The notes under the pieces: model-generated | What the model saw: the letters and a program-made list of their open reading frames with translations, nothing else | What the model was told of the DNA's origin: nothing | Databases searched by the model: none | Shown: positions 38,307 through 48,969 of the stretch, in pieces | Layout: each line of letters opens with the position of its first letter | How positions within the stretch are numbered: the first letter of the stretch is position 1 | Source: Xenorhabdus eapokensis | GTDB taxonomy: Bacteria > Pseudomonadota > Gammaproteobacteria > Enterobacterales > Enterobacteriaceae | NCBI RefSeq assembly: GCF_001908105.1 | Contig: NZ_MKGQ01000010.1 | Coordinates: forward strand, 44,736 to 108,735 | Reading direction: 5' to 3' | DNA length: 64,000 nt | Position numbers and translations under genes: made by a program

Positions 38307-39671
38307 TTAGTGATAACAGCGCAATTGTTGAAATACCTGCTTGATTTTCTGGTTGCTTTTGATACCCGGAGACACTTCAACTCCTGAATTAAAATCCAGT
38401 CCATAACAGCCAAATGTTGCTGCCAGTTGACAGTTTTCAGCATTCAGGCCACCAGCCAGAAAACTGTTATGTTGAATTAATGGGTTGATTAACTGCCAGT
38501 CAAAGGATTTTCCTGTTCCTCCTGCTCCGTTATCCAACAATAAGTGATCAACATGAGGTATTGCGGAAACTTCTACAGCATTAGACATATTGATGGCTTT
38601 CCAAATTTCACAATGTTCAGGTAGTACCGAGCGTAGGGTGTTAATGTAGTTTTCATCTTCATCTCCGTGCAGTTGAACTGCGGTGAGCGAAAGCTTACGG
38701 GCGATATTACTGACAAAATCAATGGCTTGATTTTGAAACACGCCAACATATAGAAGAGGGGCTTCATTGATAATTTGTTGCGCTTTTTGCAGGCTGATTT
38801 TGCGCGGTGATTTTTCGGCAAAAATTAAACCACCGTAAACGGCACCCATTTGCAATGCAACTTTCGCATCCTGTGGGCGAGTCAGGCCACAAACTTTGTT
38901 ATCACCCAAAATCAGGCGGCGTAAAGCGAGATCTAAATTTTGTTGTGCCATTAAAGCACTACCAATAAGAAAACCATCGGCAAATTGACTTAATTCCCGC
39001 ACCTGGCGATGCTGGTGGATACCGGATTCGCTGATGACGATAGTGTCTTCAGGTAAACCAACAGACAGTTTACGGGTTCGCTCTAAATCAATGGATAAAT
39101 CACGGAGATCCCGATTATTGATACCAATAACTTTTGCTCCTAATTTAATTGCCCGTTGCCGCTCATCCTCATTGCTGACTTCAGTCAGTACACCCATCGC
39201 AAGACTGTGTGCCAATGCAGACAATTGACGATACGTATCATCATCAAGGACGGAAAGCATAAGTAAAATAGCATCAGCCTGATAATAACGGGCGAGGTAA
39301 ATCTGATAGGCATCAATAATAAAATCTTTGCACAAAACAGGTTGATGTACAGCAGAACTGACCATTGCCAGAAAATCATAACTGCCCTGAAAGTATTTTT
39401 CATCGGTCAAGACAGAGATTGCAGCAGCATAAGGTTGATAAGTTTTAGCAATATGAACGGGATCGAAATTTTCACGAATCAAACCCTTTGAAGGCGATGC
39501 CTTTTTGCATTCCAAAATAAAAACGGTTTGCTTATGGGTTAATGCCTGATAAAACCGACGATGACTTGGAACAACAGCATCAATAAAACTCTCCAGCGGT
39601 TGTTCTGCCTTACGGGTAATCAGATATGCCGCTTTATCGTCAACAATTTTCTGTAATACGCTGGTTTTCAT
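38307..39671 (-). CDS. trpC: Bifunctional indole-3-glycerol phosphate synthase / phosphoribosylanthranilate isomerase
   Basis: Fused TrpC-TrpF, 454 aa, as in other enterobacteria. IGPS domain about residues 1-255 ([44 protein letters not shown]). PRAI domain about residues 257-454 ([19 protein letters not shown] with the catalytic Cys; [18 protein letters not shown] with the catalytic Asp). Its start overlaps the trpD stop by four bases (ATGA). Confidence 0.97.
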   Translation of the reverse strand: MKTSVLQKIVDDKAAYLITRKAEQPLESFIDAVVPSHRRFYQALTHKQTVFILECKKASPSKGLIRENFDPVHIAKTYQPYAAAISVLTDEKYFQGSYDFLAMVSSAVHQPVLCKDFIIDAYQIYLARYYQADAILLMLSVLDDDTYRQLSALAHSLAMGVLTEVSNEDERQRAIKLGAKVIGINNRDLRDLSIDLERTRKLSVGLPEDTIVISESGIHQHRQVRELSQFADGFLIGSALMAQQNLDLALRRLILGDNKVCGLTRPQDAKVALQMGAVYGGLIFAEKSPRKISLQKAQQIINEAPLLYVGVFQNQAIDFVSNIARKLSLTAVQLHGDEDENYINTLRSVLPEHCEIWKAINMSNAVEVSAIPHVDHLLLDNGAGGTGKSFDWQLINPLIQHNSFLAGGLNAENCQLAATFGCYGLDFNSGVEVSPGIKSNQKIKQVFQQLRCYH

Positions 39672-40672
39672 GATCTAGTCCTTGCTGCCAATGCTGTTAC
39701 TTTTTTATAAGCCTGGCCGCTGTAAATAGTGTAGAGTGCCAATTGAGTATTTTCCCGTAAATCTTCTTGCCCGTGGATCTTCATTAACAGAGCCACATTG
39801 GCTGCTACAGCATGAGCATGGGCTTGGCTTCCATGACCTTGCAATAACATTGCCAACATGTGGCGGTTTTCTTCAGGTGATCCACCTTTCAGTGAAGATA
39901 TGGGATGGCTTGGCAAACCAAAATTTGTTGCTGTTAACTGATATTGGCTAATTTCACCGTGATTAAGTTCTGCAACATAGGTTGGTGCATGTAAGGCAAC
40001 TTCGTCCATTCCTCCGCTGTGTACAACGGCAGCACGTTGATAACCCAAAGTATGTAAGGTGTGGGCTATGGGTTCAACTAGTTCAGGACTATAGACTCCG
40101 ATGAGAGATACTGGAGGACGCGCCGGATTGATCAACGGGCCAAGCACATTAAATAATGTCCGGGTTTTTAGTTGTTGGCGAACTTGCACCGCATGACGGA
40201 ATCCACAGTGATATTGAGGAGCGAACAGAAAACAGACGCCAATTTCATCTAAGGCACTGCGTGATTCTTCAGCTTGGGCGTCCAATGCAATGCCGAATGC
40301 GGCTAATAAATCGGATGATCCAGACCGACTGGAAATACTGCGATTGCCATGTTTTGCTACCTTAAGGCCACAGGCAGCCGCAATAAAGGCGCTGGCTGTT
40401 GAAATGTTGATGCTATTGGAACCGTCGCCACCTGTGCCGACGATATCACAAAACGTGTAATCAGGGCGAGGAAAGGGGGCTGCATTTGCCAGGAACGCCT
40501 GGGCTGCGCCCGCAATTTCTTGTGGTTGTTCGCCCCGTAGCTTCAGGCTAATTAATATCGCTGCCAGTTGTATATCGCTCAGCTCACCATGAATAATGGC
40601 AGTGAATAACTGTTGGCTTTCTTGTTGTGTCAGTGCCTGAGCACTGAATAATTTGTCAAAAATCAACTGCAT
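39668..40672 (-). CDS. trpD: Anthranilate phosphoribosyltransferase
   Basis: Transfers phosphoribose from PRPP to anthranilate. 334 aa, a stand-alone enzyme rather than the TrpGD fusion of E. coli. The PRPP loop [14 protein letters not shown] lies near residue 80, [17 protein letters not shown] near residue 107, and [10 protein letters not shown] near residue 218. A 64-bp spacer separates it from trpG, and its stop overlaps trpC. Confidence 0.97.
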   Translation of the reverse strand: MQLIFDKLFSAQALTQQESQQLFTAIIHGELSDIQLAAILISLKLRGEQPQEIAGAAQAFLANAAPFPRPDYTFCDIVGTGGDGSNSINISTASAFIAAACGLKVAKHGNRSISSRSGSSDLLAAFGIALDAQAEESRSALDEIGVCFLFAPQYHCGFRHAVQVRQQLKTRTLFNVLGPLINPARPPVSLIGVYSPELVEPIAHTLHTLGYQRAAVVHSGGMDEVALHAPTYVAELNHGEISQYQLTATNFGLPSHPISSLKGGSPEENRHMLAMLLQGHGSQAHAHAVAANVALLMKIHGQEDLRENTQLALYTIYSGQAYKKVTALAARTRS

Positions 40673-40736
40673 TTTCCCATCCCTTCAAGTTTAGTGTCTT
40701 TAATTCGATACCCTTAAACTCACAACCTTTAAATCG

Positions 40737-41315
40737 TCAGCTCAATGCCCAAGCCAGAGTTTGTTCAAGCAGCTTGGCACCTCGTGTAGTCAAAATAGAT
40801 TCGGGATGGAACTGAAAACCACAAACCTTGTGCTCATCATGGCGTACAGCCATCACGATATCGCCACATGAAGCAGAGACAGTCAGTGCTGCCGGAGCCT
40901 GCACAGCGGCAAGAGAATGGTAACGAGCAACAGATAAAGGATTTGGCAGGCCGGAAAACATATCTTTCCCATCATGGATAGCGGGTGTTGCCTTGCCATG
41001 CAGAATTTCCTGAGCAGCAGAGATTTTTCCGCCATAAGCTTCAATAATCGCCTGATGTCCAAGACAAATTCCGATTATTGGGATCTGGCTTATCACTTGC
41101 TTGAGTAATTCAGGCATACAACCTGCCTCTGAGGGTTTCCCTGGACCAGGAGATAACATTAAAAGAGGCGATTCCATCTCATTAAGTTTGGTAATAATAA
41201 TGTCTGCTGACACGGTATTGCGGTAAACAACGACATGGTGACCATGAGTACGCAGTTGATCCACGAGGTTGTATGTGAAGGAGTCAACATTATCGAGTAA
41301 AAGAATATTAGCCAT
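40737..41315 (-). CDS. trpG: Anthranilate synthase glutamine amidotransferase subunit
   Basis: Class I amidotransferase supplying ammonia to TrpE. 192 aa. The catalytic Cys is in GICLGHQAI near residue 83, with His and Glu in [12 protein letters not shown] near residue 170. [11 protein letters not shown] is the oxyanion region. It is separate from trpD here, as in Serratia, whereas in E. coli they are fused. Its ATG overlaps the trpE TGA by one base. Confidence 0.97.
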   Translation of the reverse strand: MANILLLDNVDSFTYNLVDQLRTHGHHVVVYRNTVSADIIITKLNEMESPLLMLSPGPGKPSEAGCMPELLKQVISQIPIIGICLGHQAIIEAYGGKISAAQEILHGKATPAIHDGKDMFSGLPNPLSVARYHSLAAVQAPAALTVSASCGDIVMAVRHDEHKVCGFQFHPESILTTRGAKLLEQTLAWALS

Positions 41316-42874
41316 CAGAATGCCACCTCCACATGATGTGCTTGTGCAATTGCGCGAATAACAGCTCTGGCTTTACTGTGAGTTTCATCGACTTCTGACT
41401 GAGGAATGGAGTCCAGCACCACACCTACTCCAACTTGAATAGTAGCTTGGTCGTTTTCCACATAGGCAGAACGGATCACTATGCAGGTATCAAAATCCCC
41501 CTTGCCAGTGAAGTAACCAACGGCTCCACCATAACTGCCACGCCGTTCTCCTTCATGTTCTGCGATGAGTTGCATAGCCCGAACTTTAGGGGCTCCCGTC
41601 AATGTGCCCATATTCATACAGGCTTGATAGGCATGGAAGACATCTAAATCATGGCGGAGAGTACCGATAACACGGGAAACCAGATGCATAACAAATGAAT
41701 AGCGATCGACTTTGGTTAAATCGGCAACATATCGACTGCCTGGTTCACAGATACGGGCTAAATCGTTGCGAGCCAAATCAACTAACATGACATGCTCAGA
41801 CATCTCTTTAGCATCCATACGCATTTCCAGCTCAATTCGGCTATCAAGATCAGCATCCAGTTCTCCATTGTTATCGCGCCCACGAGGTCGAGTACCGGCT
41901 ATCGGATAAATTTCGATTTGGCGGTTGCTGGCATCATATTTAAGAGCACTTTCTGGTGAGGCGCCAAACAGGCAAAAATCCTGATCTTGCATAAAAAACA
42001 TATAAGGGCTTGGATTTTGTTTTTTCAATACATGATAAGCATTCAGCGGAGAAGGACATGGCAAGGTGAAACGACGTGATGGAACTACCTGAAAAACATC
42101 CCCCTGACGGATAAATTGCTGTAATTGGTGCACGATATTCGCGTATTGCTCATCGCTTTGATTACAGCCAACAGTTATATCGGGCAGTGTGACAGGCAAA
42201 AGTGGCTGAAGTGGGGTTGAAATAGTTGAAACTAAGGTGGCTAAACGTGCTTTAAGACGTTTTTTTTCCGAATCGGATTCGCCAAACAATGAAATTTGCA
42301 GACGTGAATGTTTATCTTGATGATCGATCACTAATAACGTCTCTGCGAGATAAAAACAGAAATCAGGGCAGCGTTGGTGATTTTTTACTGTAGGTAATGG
42401 TTCAAATCCAGCGACTAGATCGTAAGCAAATAATCCACCAACAAAAATGGCATCGGGAGATTCTGAGAAGGATGCTAATGCTGTCAGGGCACGCAATGCG
42501 TCAAAAACGGAATCGGATTTTAGCCGGCTGTCTTCGTCCAAATTGTGCTCAATAGCAGGGAACTGCGCGTGCATAACCTTTGGTTCTATATCTAATTGGG
42601 CTTTGTCTGAAAGTAAATTAGCGAGTATCGGGATCAGGTTTTGACCATTTTCAGTGAGTGCTTCAAAAGTAACTTGACGTTCATTGGCAGTAATGCGCAT
42701 AGCGCTATCAATGATCAAAATGCTTTTGAGATTCTTTTTACTGTGAATTTCAGCAGAATCCAGCAATAACGTTGCTGGGCGATTATTACAAAGTTGATGA
42801 AAAATCAATGTTGGATCTGTTTGATAGAAAGTATCCACCTGATTTATAGAGATATTAAATTCTTTGCCAGTCAT
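41315..42874 (-). CDS. trpE: Anthranilate synthase component I
   Basis: Makes anthranilate from chorismate with ammonia from TrpG. 519 aa from the ATG at 42874, seven bases after GGGG; an ATG two codons earlier abuts that site and is less likely. The N-terminal feedback region has [16 protein letters not shown], the Trp-binding motif type. The chorismate domain has [33 protein letters not shown] and [11 protein letters not shown]. First structural gene after the leader and attenuator. Confidence 0.98.
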   Translation of the reverse strand: MTGKEFNISINQVDTFYQTDPTLIFHQLCNNRPATLLLDSAEIHSKKNLKSILIIDSAMRITANERQVTFEALTENGQNLIPILANLLSDKAQLDIEPKVMHAQFPAIEHNLDEDSRLKSDSVFDALRALTALASFSESPDAIFVGGLFAYDLVAGFEPLPTVKNHQRCPDFCFYLAETLLVIDHQDKHSRLQISLFGESDSEKKRLKARLATLVSTISTPLQPLLPVTLPDITVGCNQSDEQYANIVHQLQQFIRQGDVFQVVPSRRFTLPCPSPLNAYHVLKKQNPSPYMFFMQDQDFCLFGASPESALKYDASNRQIEIYPIAGTRPRGRDNNGELDADLDSRIELEMRMDAKEMSEHVMLVDLARNDLARICEPGSRYVADLTKVDRYSFVMHLVSRVIGTLRHDLDVFHAYQACMNMGTLTGAPKVRAMQLIAEHEGERRGSYGGAVGYFTGKGDFDTCIVIRSAYVENDQATIQVGVGVVLDSIPQSEVDETHSKARAVIRAIAQAHHVEVAF

Positions 42875-42910
42875 CTTCATACCCCATTTCTAATTCTTTA
42901 TTCATTCATA

Positions 42911-42940
42911 AAAAAACCCGCCTTTTAGGGCGGGTTTTGG
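42911..42940 (-). terminator. trp attenuator
   Basis: On the minus strand AAACCCGCC and GGCGGGTTT pair around a 6-nt loop and are followed by seven T. Upstream AGGGCGGTT, within trpL, can pair with AACCCGCCC as the competing antiterminator, the classic 2:3 versus 3:4 arrangement. Confidence 0.93.
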
Positions 42941-42957
42941 CACTTGCGTATCTATAC

Positions 42958-43038
42958 TTATGTGCGCGAGCCAACCGCCCTGACTGGGAAGTTGTGCCAC
43001 CAACGCCTTGATTGCTTAGCTTGCATAAATACGCTCAT
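42958..43038 (-). CDS. trpL: trp operon leader peptide
   Basis: A 26-codon leader (starts MSVFMQAKQSRRWWHNFPV) with two adjacent Trp codons at positions 13-14, preceded by AAGG. Ribosome stalling at the Trp codons when charged tRNA-Trp is scarce frees segment 2 to pair with segment 3 and prevents attenuation. The stop lies 18 bp before the terminator region. Confidence 0.92.
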   Translation of the reverse strand: MSVFMQAKQSRRWWHNFPVRAVGSRT

Positions 43039-43104
43039 GTCGAGTGCCTTATCTGTTTAATGGTTTTTAATAAATTTTTCTAAAGAGAATTTTAACTAAC
43101 CTGT

Positions 43105-43138
43105 GTACTAGTAAACTGGTTCGCGATTTGCTTGTCAA
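43105..43138 (-). promoter_or_regulatory. trp promoter and TrpR operator
   Basis: On the minus strand, TTGACA (43133-43138) and TTTACT (43110-43115) are separated by 17 bp. The operator CGAACCAGTTTACTAGTAC (43105-43123) covers the -10 element and differs from the E. coli trp operator at only two positions of this span. Confidence 0.92.
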
Positions 43139-43293
43139 TGCTTTTTTTATGTCTGTAATCCATATTCATTATCATTAGCTTCAACAAACTCGCCCCTTAA
43201 ACTTCACTCATGTGTTATCATTGCCGCCTTGCGCTTCATATCATTTGATAGATAGTGCCTTTGTTTCTCCACCCAAAAAACAGGTAAAAAACA

Positions 43294-44166
43294 ATGATTG
43301 AAGCCGCCAGTGAAATGACAAAACGCTATGATTTGCATAGCCATACAACCGCTTCAGATGGCGTTTTGTTACCTGAGCAGCTCGTGGATAGAGCCATTGC
43401 CATGGGCATTGATGTGCTGGCAATCACTGATCATGATACAACGGACGGTATTCCGTCGGCTTTAAACCATATTCAGCAAAATAATTTGCCATTAACGTTA
43501 ATCTCCGGCGTTGAAATTTCGACATTATGGCAAAATCTGGAAATTCATATCGTTGGCTTAAATATTGATATCAATTCTCTTTCCTTAAGGAAGTTTTTAG
43601 CAAATCAGGTTGATTTGAGGAAACAGCGTGGTATTGAAATGGGGCAACGATTAGCTAAAGCAGGCATTACCGATGCTTGGGAAGGTGCATCTAGATTAGC
43701 CAATGGTGGACAAGTCACGCGTGGCCATTTTGCCCGTTATCTGGTAGAAGCGGGCGTTGAACCGACTATCCCGAAAGTATTTAAAAAATATCTGGTAAGG
43801 GGAAAAACCGGTTATGTCCCACCGCAATGGTGTACCATTGAGCAGGCTATTGAAACCATTCATCAGGCAGGGGGACAAGCCGTGATTGCCCATCCTGGCA
43901 GGTATAATTTGTCGATGAAGTGGCTAAAACGGCTAATTGTTTGGTTTAAACACCATGGTGGTGATGCAATGGAAGTTGCACAGTGCCAGCAAGCCCCTAA
44001 TGAAAGACAACAACTTGGTCAACTGGCAAGAGAATATGGGTTGAAAGTATCATTAGGATCGGATTTTCACCAACCTTGTTCATGGATAGAACTTGGGCGC
44101 AATTTGTGGTTACCTGGTGATGTTGTACCGATATGGCACGACTGGTCACGGCTTGGGACTACATAG
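43294..44166 (+). CDS. rnm: PHP-domain RNase AM / 3',5'-nucleotide phosphatase (YciV)
   Basis: 290-aa PHP metal-dependent phosphoesterase; the E. coli orthologue acts on 3',5'-bisphosphate nucleotides and trims RNA 5' ends. Metal ligands are visible in YDLHSHTTASDG near residue 12, AITDHDTTDG near residue 48, SGVEISTLW, AHPGRYNL and GSDFHQP. The ATG at 43294 follows CAGG at suitable distance; an internal ATG at 43315 is less well placed. It is divergent from trp, as in E. coli. Confidence 0.93.
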   Translation: MIEAASEMTKRYDLHSHTTASDGVLLPEQLVDRAIAMGIDVLAITDHDTTDGIPSALNHIQQNNLPLTLISGVEISTLWQNLEIHIVGLNIDINSLSLRKFLANQVDLRKQRGIEMGQRLAKAGITDAWEGASRLANGGQVTRGHFARYLVEAGVEPTIPKVFKKYLVRGKTGYVPPQWCTIEQAIETIHQAGGQAVIAHPGRYNLSMKWLKRLIVWFKHHGGDAMEVAQCQQAPNERQQLGQLAREYGLKVSLGSDFHQPCSWIELGRNLWLPGDVVPIWHDWSRLGTT

Positions 44167-44184
44167 AAGTATAGAGGTTATTGT

Positions 44185-44805
44185 ATGAGCCAGTTTTTTT
44201 ATATCCACCCTGACAATCCACAATCTCGTCTTATTGACCAGAGTGTGGATGCACTGAAAAAGGGCGGAGTTGTCATCTATCCTACTGATTCAGGTTACGC
44301 CATCGGTTGTTGCCTTGAAAATAAGGATGCTATGACCCGTATATGCCGTATTCGTCAGTTGGAAGGACGCCACAATTTTACGTTGATGTGTCGCGATTTG
44401 TCTGAAATAGCCACTTATGCCCATGTAGATAATCAGGCGTTCAGGTTGATCAAAAATAACACACCAGGTAATTACACTTTTATTTTACAGGCGACAAAAG
44501 AAGTGCCGCGTCGTTTGATGAATGAAAAACGTAAGACTATTGGCCTGCGTGTTCCTTCTAATCCTATTGCATTGGCACTACTGGAAGGGATGTGTGAACC
44601 ACTGATGTCATGTAGCTTGATTTTGCCCGGAAATGATTTTGCTGAATCTGATCCTGAAGAGATTAAGGATACCTTGGGTAAACAAGTTGATTTAATCATT
44701 CACGGTGGTTATCTTGGGCAGCAACCGACGACGGTAGTGGATTTAACTGGGGATTCACCGGTAGTTCTTCGTGAAGGCGAAGGTGATGTAACACCTTTTT
44801 TATAA
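44185..44805 (+). CDS. yciO: YrdC/Sua5-like protein YciO
   Basis: 206-aa member of the Sua5/YrdC/YciO family, whose better-known members make threonylcarbamoyl-AMP for tRNA modification. YPTDSGYAIGCCLENKDA near residue 33, HNFTLMCRDLSEIA and GLRVPSNPIALALLE are family segments. YciO's own role is less clear. It lies 18 bp after rnm, probably in one operon with it. Confidence 0.95.
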   Translation: MSQFFYIHPDNPQSRLIDQSVDALKKGGVVIYPTDSGYAIGCCLENKDAMTRICRIRQLEGRHNFTLMCRDLSEIATYAHVDNQAFRLIKNNTPGNYTFILQATKEVPRRLMNEKRKTIGLRVPSNPIALALLEGMCEPLMSCSLILPGNDFAESDPEEIKDTLGKQVDLIIHGGYLGQQPTTVVDLTGDSPVVLREGEGDVTPFL

Positions 44806-44886
44806 AGTGTACGATTTTTTTAAGTATACGATTCAATTTTTATTTAGTATTACGACGCCTGTGAAGGCGACAATAGAGGTTGCTCA

Positions 44887-45810
44887 ATGAGCGATAAAAC
44901 AGAAAAGTTACAAAAAGTTCTCGCGCGTTCTGGTCATGGTTCCCGTCGCGAAATCGAGGGGTATATCCAACAAGGGCGCATTAGCGTTGATGGTAAGATC
45001 GCAACGTTGGGTGATCGAATCGAAGTTAATCCCGCAATAAAAATTCGTCTGGATGGACGGATTTTAAATATCAAAGAGCCACAGAAAACAGTTTGCCGAG
45101 TTTTGGCTTATTACAAACCGGAAGGTGAATTGTGTACCCGCCATGATCCAGAAGGCCGCCCGACCGTATTTGATCGTTTACCCAAAATGCAAGGTGCACG
45201 CTGGATTGCCGTAGGGCGTCTGGATATCAATACCAGTGGGTTGTTGCTGTTTACTACCGATGGGGAACTGGCTAATCGTTTAATGCATCCAAGCCGTGAA
45301 GTTGAGCGTGAATACGCAGTTCGTGTGTTTGGTGAAGTAGATAATGCAAAACTTCGTCAACTGACCCAAGGTGTACAACTGGAAGATGGCCCTGCCTCGT
45401 TTAAGACTATTGCGTTTAAAGGTGGTGAAGGTATCAACCAATGGTACAACGTCACTTTGACAGAAGGCCGTAATCGCGAGGTCAGACGCTTGTGGGAAGC
45501 GGTTGGTGTGCAGGTCAGCCGCCTGATCCGTGTGCGTTATGGCGATATCGATCTGCCGAAAGGTTTGCCGCGTGGTGGCTGGGTTGAATTAGGATTGGAA
45601 CAGACTAACTATTTACGTCAGTTGGTTGAGTTGGATGAAGAGATTGTGACCAAAGTCGCTGTTGGACGCGATCAACGCCGCGTTAAGGCTAATCAGATCC
45701 GTCGTGCGGTAAGACGACATACTCAGGTAGCATCTCGTCCGGCGGGGAAACGTCCTGCAAGCAGTTCTCGCCAGAATGCAGGAAAGAAGACGACATCTAA
45801 AGGTCGTTAA
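44887..45810 (+). CDS. rluB: 23S rRNA pseudouridine(2605) synthase
   Basis: 307 aa. An N-terminal S4 RNA-binding domain ([20 protein letters not shown]; about residues 5-60) is followed by a RsuA-type synthase domain with the catalytic Asp in [17 protein letters not shown] near residue 117 and [11 protein letters not shown] near residue 195. The last 50 residues are a low-complexity basic tail, likely contacting rRNA. It lies 81 bp after yciO. Confidence 0.96.
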   Translation: MSDKTEKLQKVLARSGHGSRREIEGYIQQGRISVDGKIATLGDRIEVNPAIKIRLDGRILNIKEPQKTVCRVLAYYKPEGELCTRHDPEGRPTVFDRLPKMQGARWIAVGRLDINTSGLLLFTTDGELANRLMHPSREVEREYAVRVFGEVDNAKLRQLTQGVQLEDGPASFKTIAFKGGEGINQWYNVTLTEGRNREVRRLWEAVGVQVSRLIRVRYGDIDLPKGLPRGGWVELGLEQTNYLRQLVELDEEIVTKVAVGRDQRRVKANQIRRAVRRHTQVASRPAGKRPASSSRQNAGKKTTSKGR

Positions 45811-45818
45811 TACACTTA

Positions 45819-45880
45819 AACCGCTGTTTCAACCTATATCAGCATTGATCTAAATCGATATTGAAACAGCGGTTCTATTT
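45819..45880. terminator. Long inverted repeat between rluB and btuR
   Basis: AACCGCTGTTTCAA and TTGAAACAGCGGTT form a perfect 14-bp stem with a 28-nt loop, followed by a weak T tract. It lies between convergent rluB and btuR and could end both. Confidence 0.75.
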
Positions 45881-46475
45881 ACCAATCAATGCCTTTTTGT
45901 GCTTTGATTCCGGCATTAAACGCATGTTTTACCGGACGCATTTCCGTAATCGTATCGGCATATTCCAGTAATTCTCGATGGCATCCTCTGCCAGTGATAA
46001 TCACACTTTGATGAGCAGGGCGCTGTTTGAGGGCAGTCAGAACATCGGTCAGTTCTAAATAACCGTAATTAACCATATAGGTTAATTCATCCAGTACCAC
46101 CAGGTGTAGTGAAGGATCAGATAACATGGCTACAGCCTGTTTCCAGGCCGTTTGGCAAGCTGCTGTGTCTGATTCGCGATTTTGGGTCTCCCATGTGAAT
46201 CCTGTTGCCATCACATGAAATTCAACACCTTGCTGTATCAGTAAGTTTCTTTCACCGCTTTCCCATGTTCCTTTAATGAATTGGATAACACCAGCACGTT
46301 GTCCATGTCCGATCGCACGAATAACGGTGCCAAATGCGGCGGTCGTTTTTCCTTTACCGTTTCCTGTGAACACAATGACAATCCCCCGTTCTTGCTGTGC
46401 TGCTTCAATACGGGCATCGACTTTTTCTTTCAGGCGTTGTTGCCTTTTCTGGTACTGGCTGTTATCTCTGGTCAT
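45879..46475 (-). CDS. btuR: Cob(I)yrinic acid a,c-diamide adenosyltransferase
   Basis: Adenosylates corrinoids for coenzyme B12 (CobA/CobO family). 198 aa. The unusual P-loop is GNGKGKTTAAFG near residue 39; FIKGTWESGER, VVLDELTYMVNYGYL and GRGCHRELLEYAD follow. Its ATG overlaps the yciK TAA by one base, so the two are translationally coupled. Confidence 0.97.
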   Translation of the reverse strand: MTRDNSQYQKRQQRLKEKVDARIEAAQQERGIVIVFTGNGKGKTTAAFGTVIRAIGHGQRAGVIQFIKGTWESGERNLLIQQGVEFHVMATGFTWETQNRESDTAACQTAWKQAVAMLSDPSLHLVVLDELTYMVNYGYLELTDVLTALKQRPAHQSVIITGRGCHRELLEYADTITEMRPVKHAFNAGIKAQKGIDW

Positions 46476-47239
46476 TATTCAGCAGGTCCCGCTTTGCGTC
46501 CGGGTTGGGCATCAAAACTGATGCCGGAATCATGGCGGCTGTCATCTCCCATTAGATAAAGATAGACGGGCATAATATCCGCTGGTGTCTTTAACTTAGC
46601 GGTGTTTTCATCAGGAAAGGCACTTGCTCGCATGTTGGTACGTGTTCCGCCGGGATTGATGCAGTTAATCCGCAGGGACGTCTCCCGATATTCTTGTGCT
46701 AAAACTTGCATTAGGCCTTCTGTAGCAAATTTGGAAACAGCATATGCTCCCCAACCACTTCTGCCTTCACGGCCGACACTGGAGCTGGTGAAAACCAAAG
46801 AACCGCTGGTGGATTTTAATAATAGGGGAAGTAATGCCTGAGTCAGCATAAAAGTGGCATTGACATTGACTTGCATGACTTCGTGCCAAAGTTGAACAGG
46901 TTGTTCGACGATAGGGGAAACTGCCCCAAGGAGTCCTGCGTTGTGCAAAACACCATCTAAATGTGAATAGCGCTGTGCCAGATCGTTGGCGAAAGTTTGG
47001 CATTCTTCTGCGGTCACTGTCAGCAGATCCATCGTATAAATGTCAGCAGGTAAACCGCCATTGTTTGCTATTTGCTGCCTGACTGCTTCCAGTTTTGCGG
47101 TAGTACGTCCCAGCAAAATAACTTGTGCACCGTGGCGGGCATAAGTCAGCGCGGCTTCGCGCCCAATGCCATCGCCAGCACCGGTTATTAAAATAATTTT
47201 TTGTTGTAGCAGATGACTATGGGGTTGGTAATCAAACAT
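46475..47239 (-). CDS. yciK: Short-chain dehydrogenase/reductase YciK
   Basis: 254-aa classical SDR from the ATG at 47239 (MFDYQPHSHLLQQKIILIT); a longer frame upstream is unsupported. NAD(P) motif TGAGDGIG near residue 20, LHNAGLLG, catalytic Ser in FTSSSVGREGRSG, Tyr/Lys in YAVSKFA. The substrate is unknown. It is followed directly by btuR, as in E. coli, and divergent from sohB. Confidence 0.95.
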   Translation of the reverse strand: MFDYQPHSHLLQQKIILITGAGDGIGREAALTYARHGAQVILLGRTTAKLEAVRQQIANNGGLPADIYTMDLLTVTAEECQTFANDLAQRYSHLDGVLHNAGLLGAVSPIVEQPVQLWHEVMQVNVNATFMLTQALLPLLLKSTSGSLVFTSSSVGREGRSGWGAYAVSKFATEGLMQVLAQEYRETSLRINCINPGGTRTNMRASAFPDENTAKLKTPADIMPVYLYLMGDDSRHDSGISFDAQPGRKAGPAE

Positions 47240-47441
47240 CGGCCAATTTTCCTGTATTATTGGTGAATCTATGATTTGCCATTTTAGGATGGTTCCCGTC
47301 GAATTTGCACTAATTGACAAAAAATTAGCAAAAATTAGCATTCCAATTGAGACCAGATTGAACAAACTGTTAGGGCAAGGCATTTGGTTTTTAGTTAGAA
47401 TGAAACAAATATATTGTTCATCAATTAATAAAGGTGGAGCT

Positions 47442-48488
47442 GTGGAATATTTGTCTCTCTACGGATTATTCTTAGCCAAAGTGCTCACGGTGGTCTTGGC
47501 TATTGTCATTTTGGTAGTCGTTTCTATCGGATTAGGCGTACGTAAAACAATGCACAAAGGGGAATTGAAACTGACTAACCTTGGTAAGTCATACAAGGAA
47601 AGACAGCGCCAAATGCAGCAGGCGCGAATGAGTGAAGCAGAACAAAAAATTTGGCAAAAAACATTTAAAAAACAGCAGAAAAGTGACGCTAAACAGAAAA
47701 AAGGGGAAGCCAAAACTGGACAGAAAGGCACCCATAAGCCCAACCTTTATGTTCTGGACTTTAAAGGCAGTATGGATGCCCGTGAAGTGGAGTCACTCCG
47801 CGAAGAGATCAGTGCAATACTGGCTGTAGCTGACAAACAAGATGAAGTTTTGCTGCGTTTGGAAAGCCCTGGTGGTGTAGTTCATGGATATGGACTGGCA
47901 GCCTCTCAATTGGTTCGTTTGCGACAGAAAGGGATACGCCTGACAATCGCCGTGGATAAAGTAGCTGCGAGTGGTGGATACATGATGGCTTGTGTGGCGG
48001 ATCGTATTATTGCTGCGCCGTTTGCCATTATTGGTTCCATTGGCGTTGTGGCTCAAATACCCAATATTCATAAATTATTGAAGAAAAATGATATTGATGT
48101 TGAGTTGCATACTGCGGGTGAATATAAACGAACCCTGACTGTTCTGGGGGAAAATACTGAACAGGGACGCAAGAAATTTCAGGAAGATTTGAATGAAACG
48201 CATAAATTATTCAAATCATTTATCCATCAATATCGCCCATCTTTGGATGTGGAAAACGTAGCGACTGGTGAGTATTGGTACGGTACCCAAGCAAAAGAGA
48301 ATGGGCTGATTGACGATGTGGGGGTCAGTGATGATTTCCTGATTGAAAAAATTGAAAATTGCGAAGTGATCAGCGTCAGCTATTATCGCCGTAAACGTGC
48401 GATAGACCGTTTGATGGGGAGTGCGATGGAGAACGTTGACAAATTGTTTATGCGTTGGTGGCAAAGAGGGGAAAAACCTTTGCTGTAA
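47442..48488 (+). CDS. sohB: Inner-membrane S49 peptidase SohB
   Basis: 348 aa from a GTG at 47442 after GGTGGAG, which gives the family start (M)EYLSLYGLFLAK; the longer frame from 47271 has no homology. N-terminal membrane helix about residues 10-32, then a Lys-rich cytoplasmic or linker stretch. The S49 domain has FKGSMDAREVESLREEI, the nucleophile Ser in KVAASGGYMMA near residue 180, and the catalytic Lys in TAGEYKRTL near residue 230. It is related to SppA but has a single domain. Confidence 0.94.
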   Translation: MEYLSLYGLFLAKVLTVVLAIVILVVVSIGLGVRKTMHKGELKLTNLGKSYKERQRQMQQARMSEAEQKIWQKTFKKQQKSDAKQKKGEAKTGQKGTHKPNLYVLDFKGSMDAREVESLREEISAILAVADKQDEVLLRLESPGGVVHGYGLAASQLVRLRQKGIRLTIAVDKVAASGGYMMACVADRIIAAPFAIIGSIGVVAQIPNIHKLLKKNDIDVELHTAGEYKRTLTVLGENTEQGRKKFQEDLNETHKLFKSFIHQYRPSLDVENVATGEYWYGTQAKENGLIDDVGVSDDFLIEKIENCEVISVSYYRRKRAIDRLMGSAMENVDKLFMRWWQRGEKPLL

Positions 48489-48969
48489 CGGAAAAATCAG
48501 CTATTAAGAACCGTCGCAGATATTATGCGGGTAAATAGAGGAGATTTATGTAACCTTTGTTGCCCGCATATTTTTTTGATAAAGATTTTCAGGTGTCTTA
48601 ATGATTTCATTTGCTTTTTTCAGTGACTGTTCTCGCTCAATGGGCATGGTTTCAGTTTTCATTTATTGTGCTTCTGCAAAAAATAAGTTGTTGCGCATCG
48701 TTTTTTATCAGGTAGAGTGTGGGCTTTTCGTCATGCAGATGGAAGTTTTTGTTTACAACTGTTAAAACATACAATTGCAGGGTTTGTGTAGGTATATAAA
48801 ATACCCTAAATATTTCAAAGGGTTTTGCGCTTAAGCAAAAGTACAAGATAAAAATTAGTTGATATCTTGCAAATCTATCGCAATATAAAAAGAGGTTTTA
48901 TTTTATATATCGCAACATAACACCGTGATTTTCGCCATCTGAAAAGAAGATAATTAGGTAAAGGTAACT
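48489..48969. other. sohB-topA intergenic region
   Basis: 481 bp. It holds the sohB terminator and the topA promoter region; E. coli's yciN is not present. An imperfect AT-rich repeat occurs near 48880-48912 (CGCAATATAAAA and TATATATCGCAA), close to the topA start. Confidence 0.55.
48524..48577 (+). terminator. Terminator of sohB
   Basis: TATGCGGG and CCCGCATA form an 8-bp stem around a 31-nt loop, followed by a run of seven T. Confidence 0.75.

Noticed and set aside
48601..48765. 54-codon plus-strand frame between sohB and topA with AGGTG before the ATG
   Set aside because: Cys- and Phe-rich composition looks like chance, it matches no known protein, and it directly follows a terminator.
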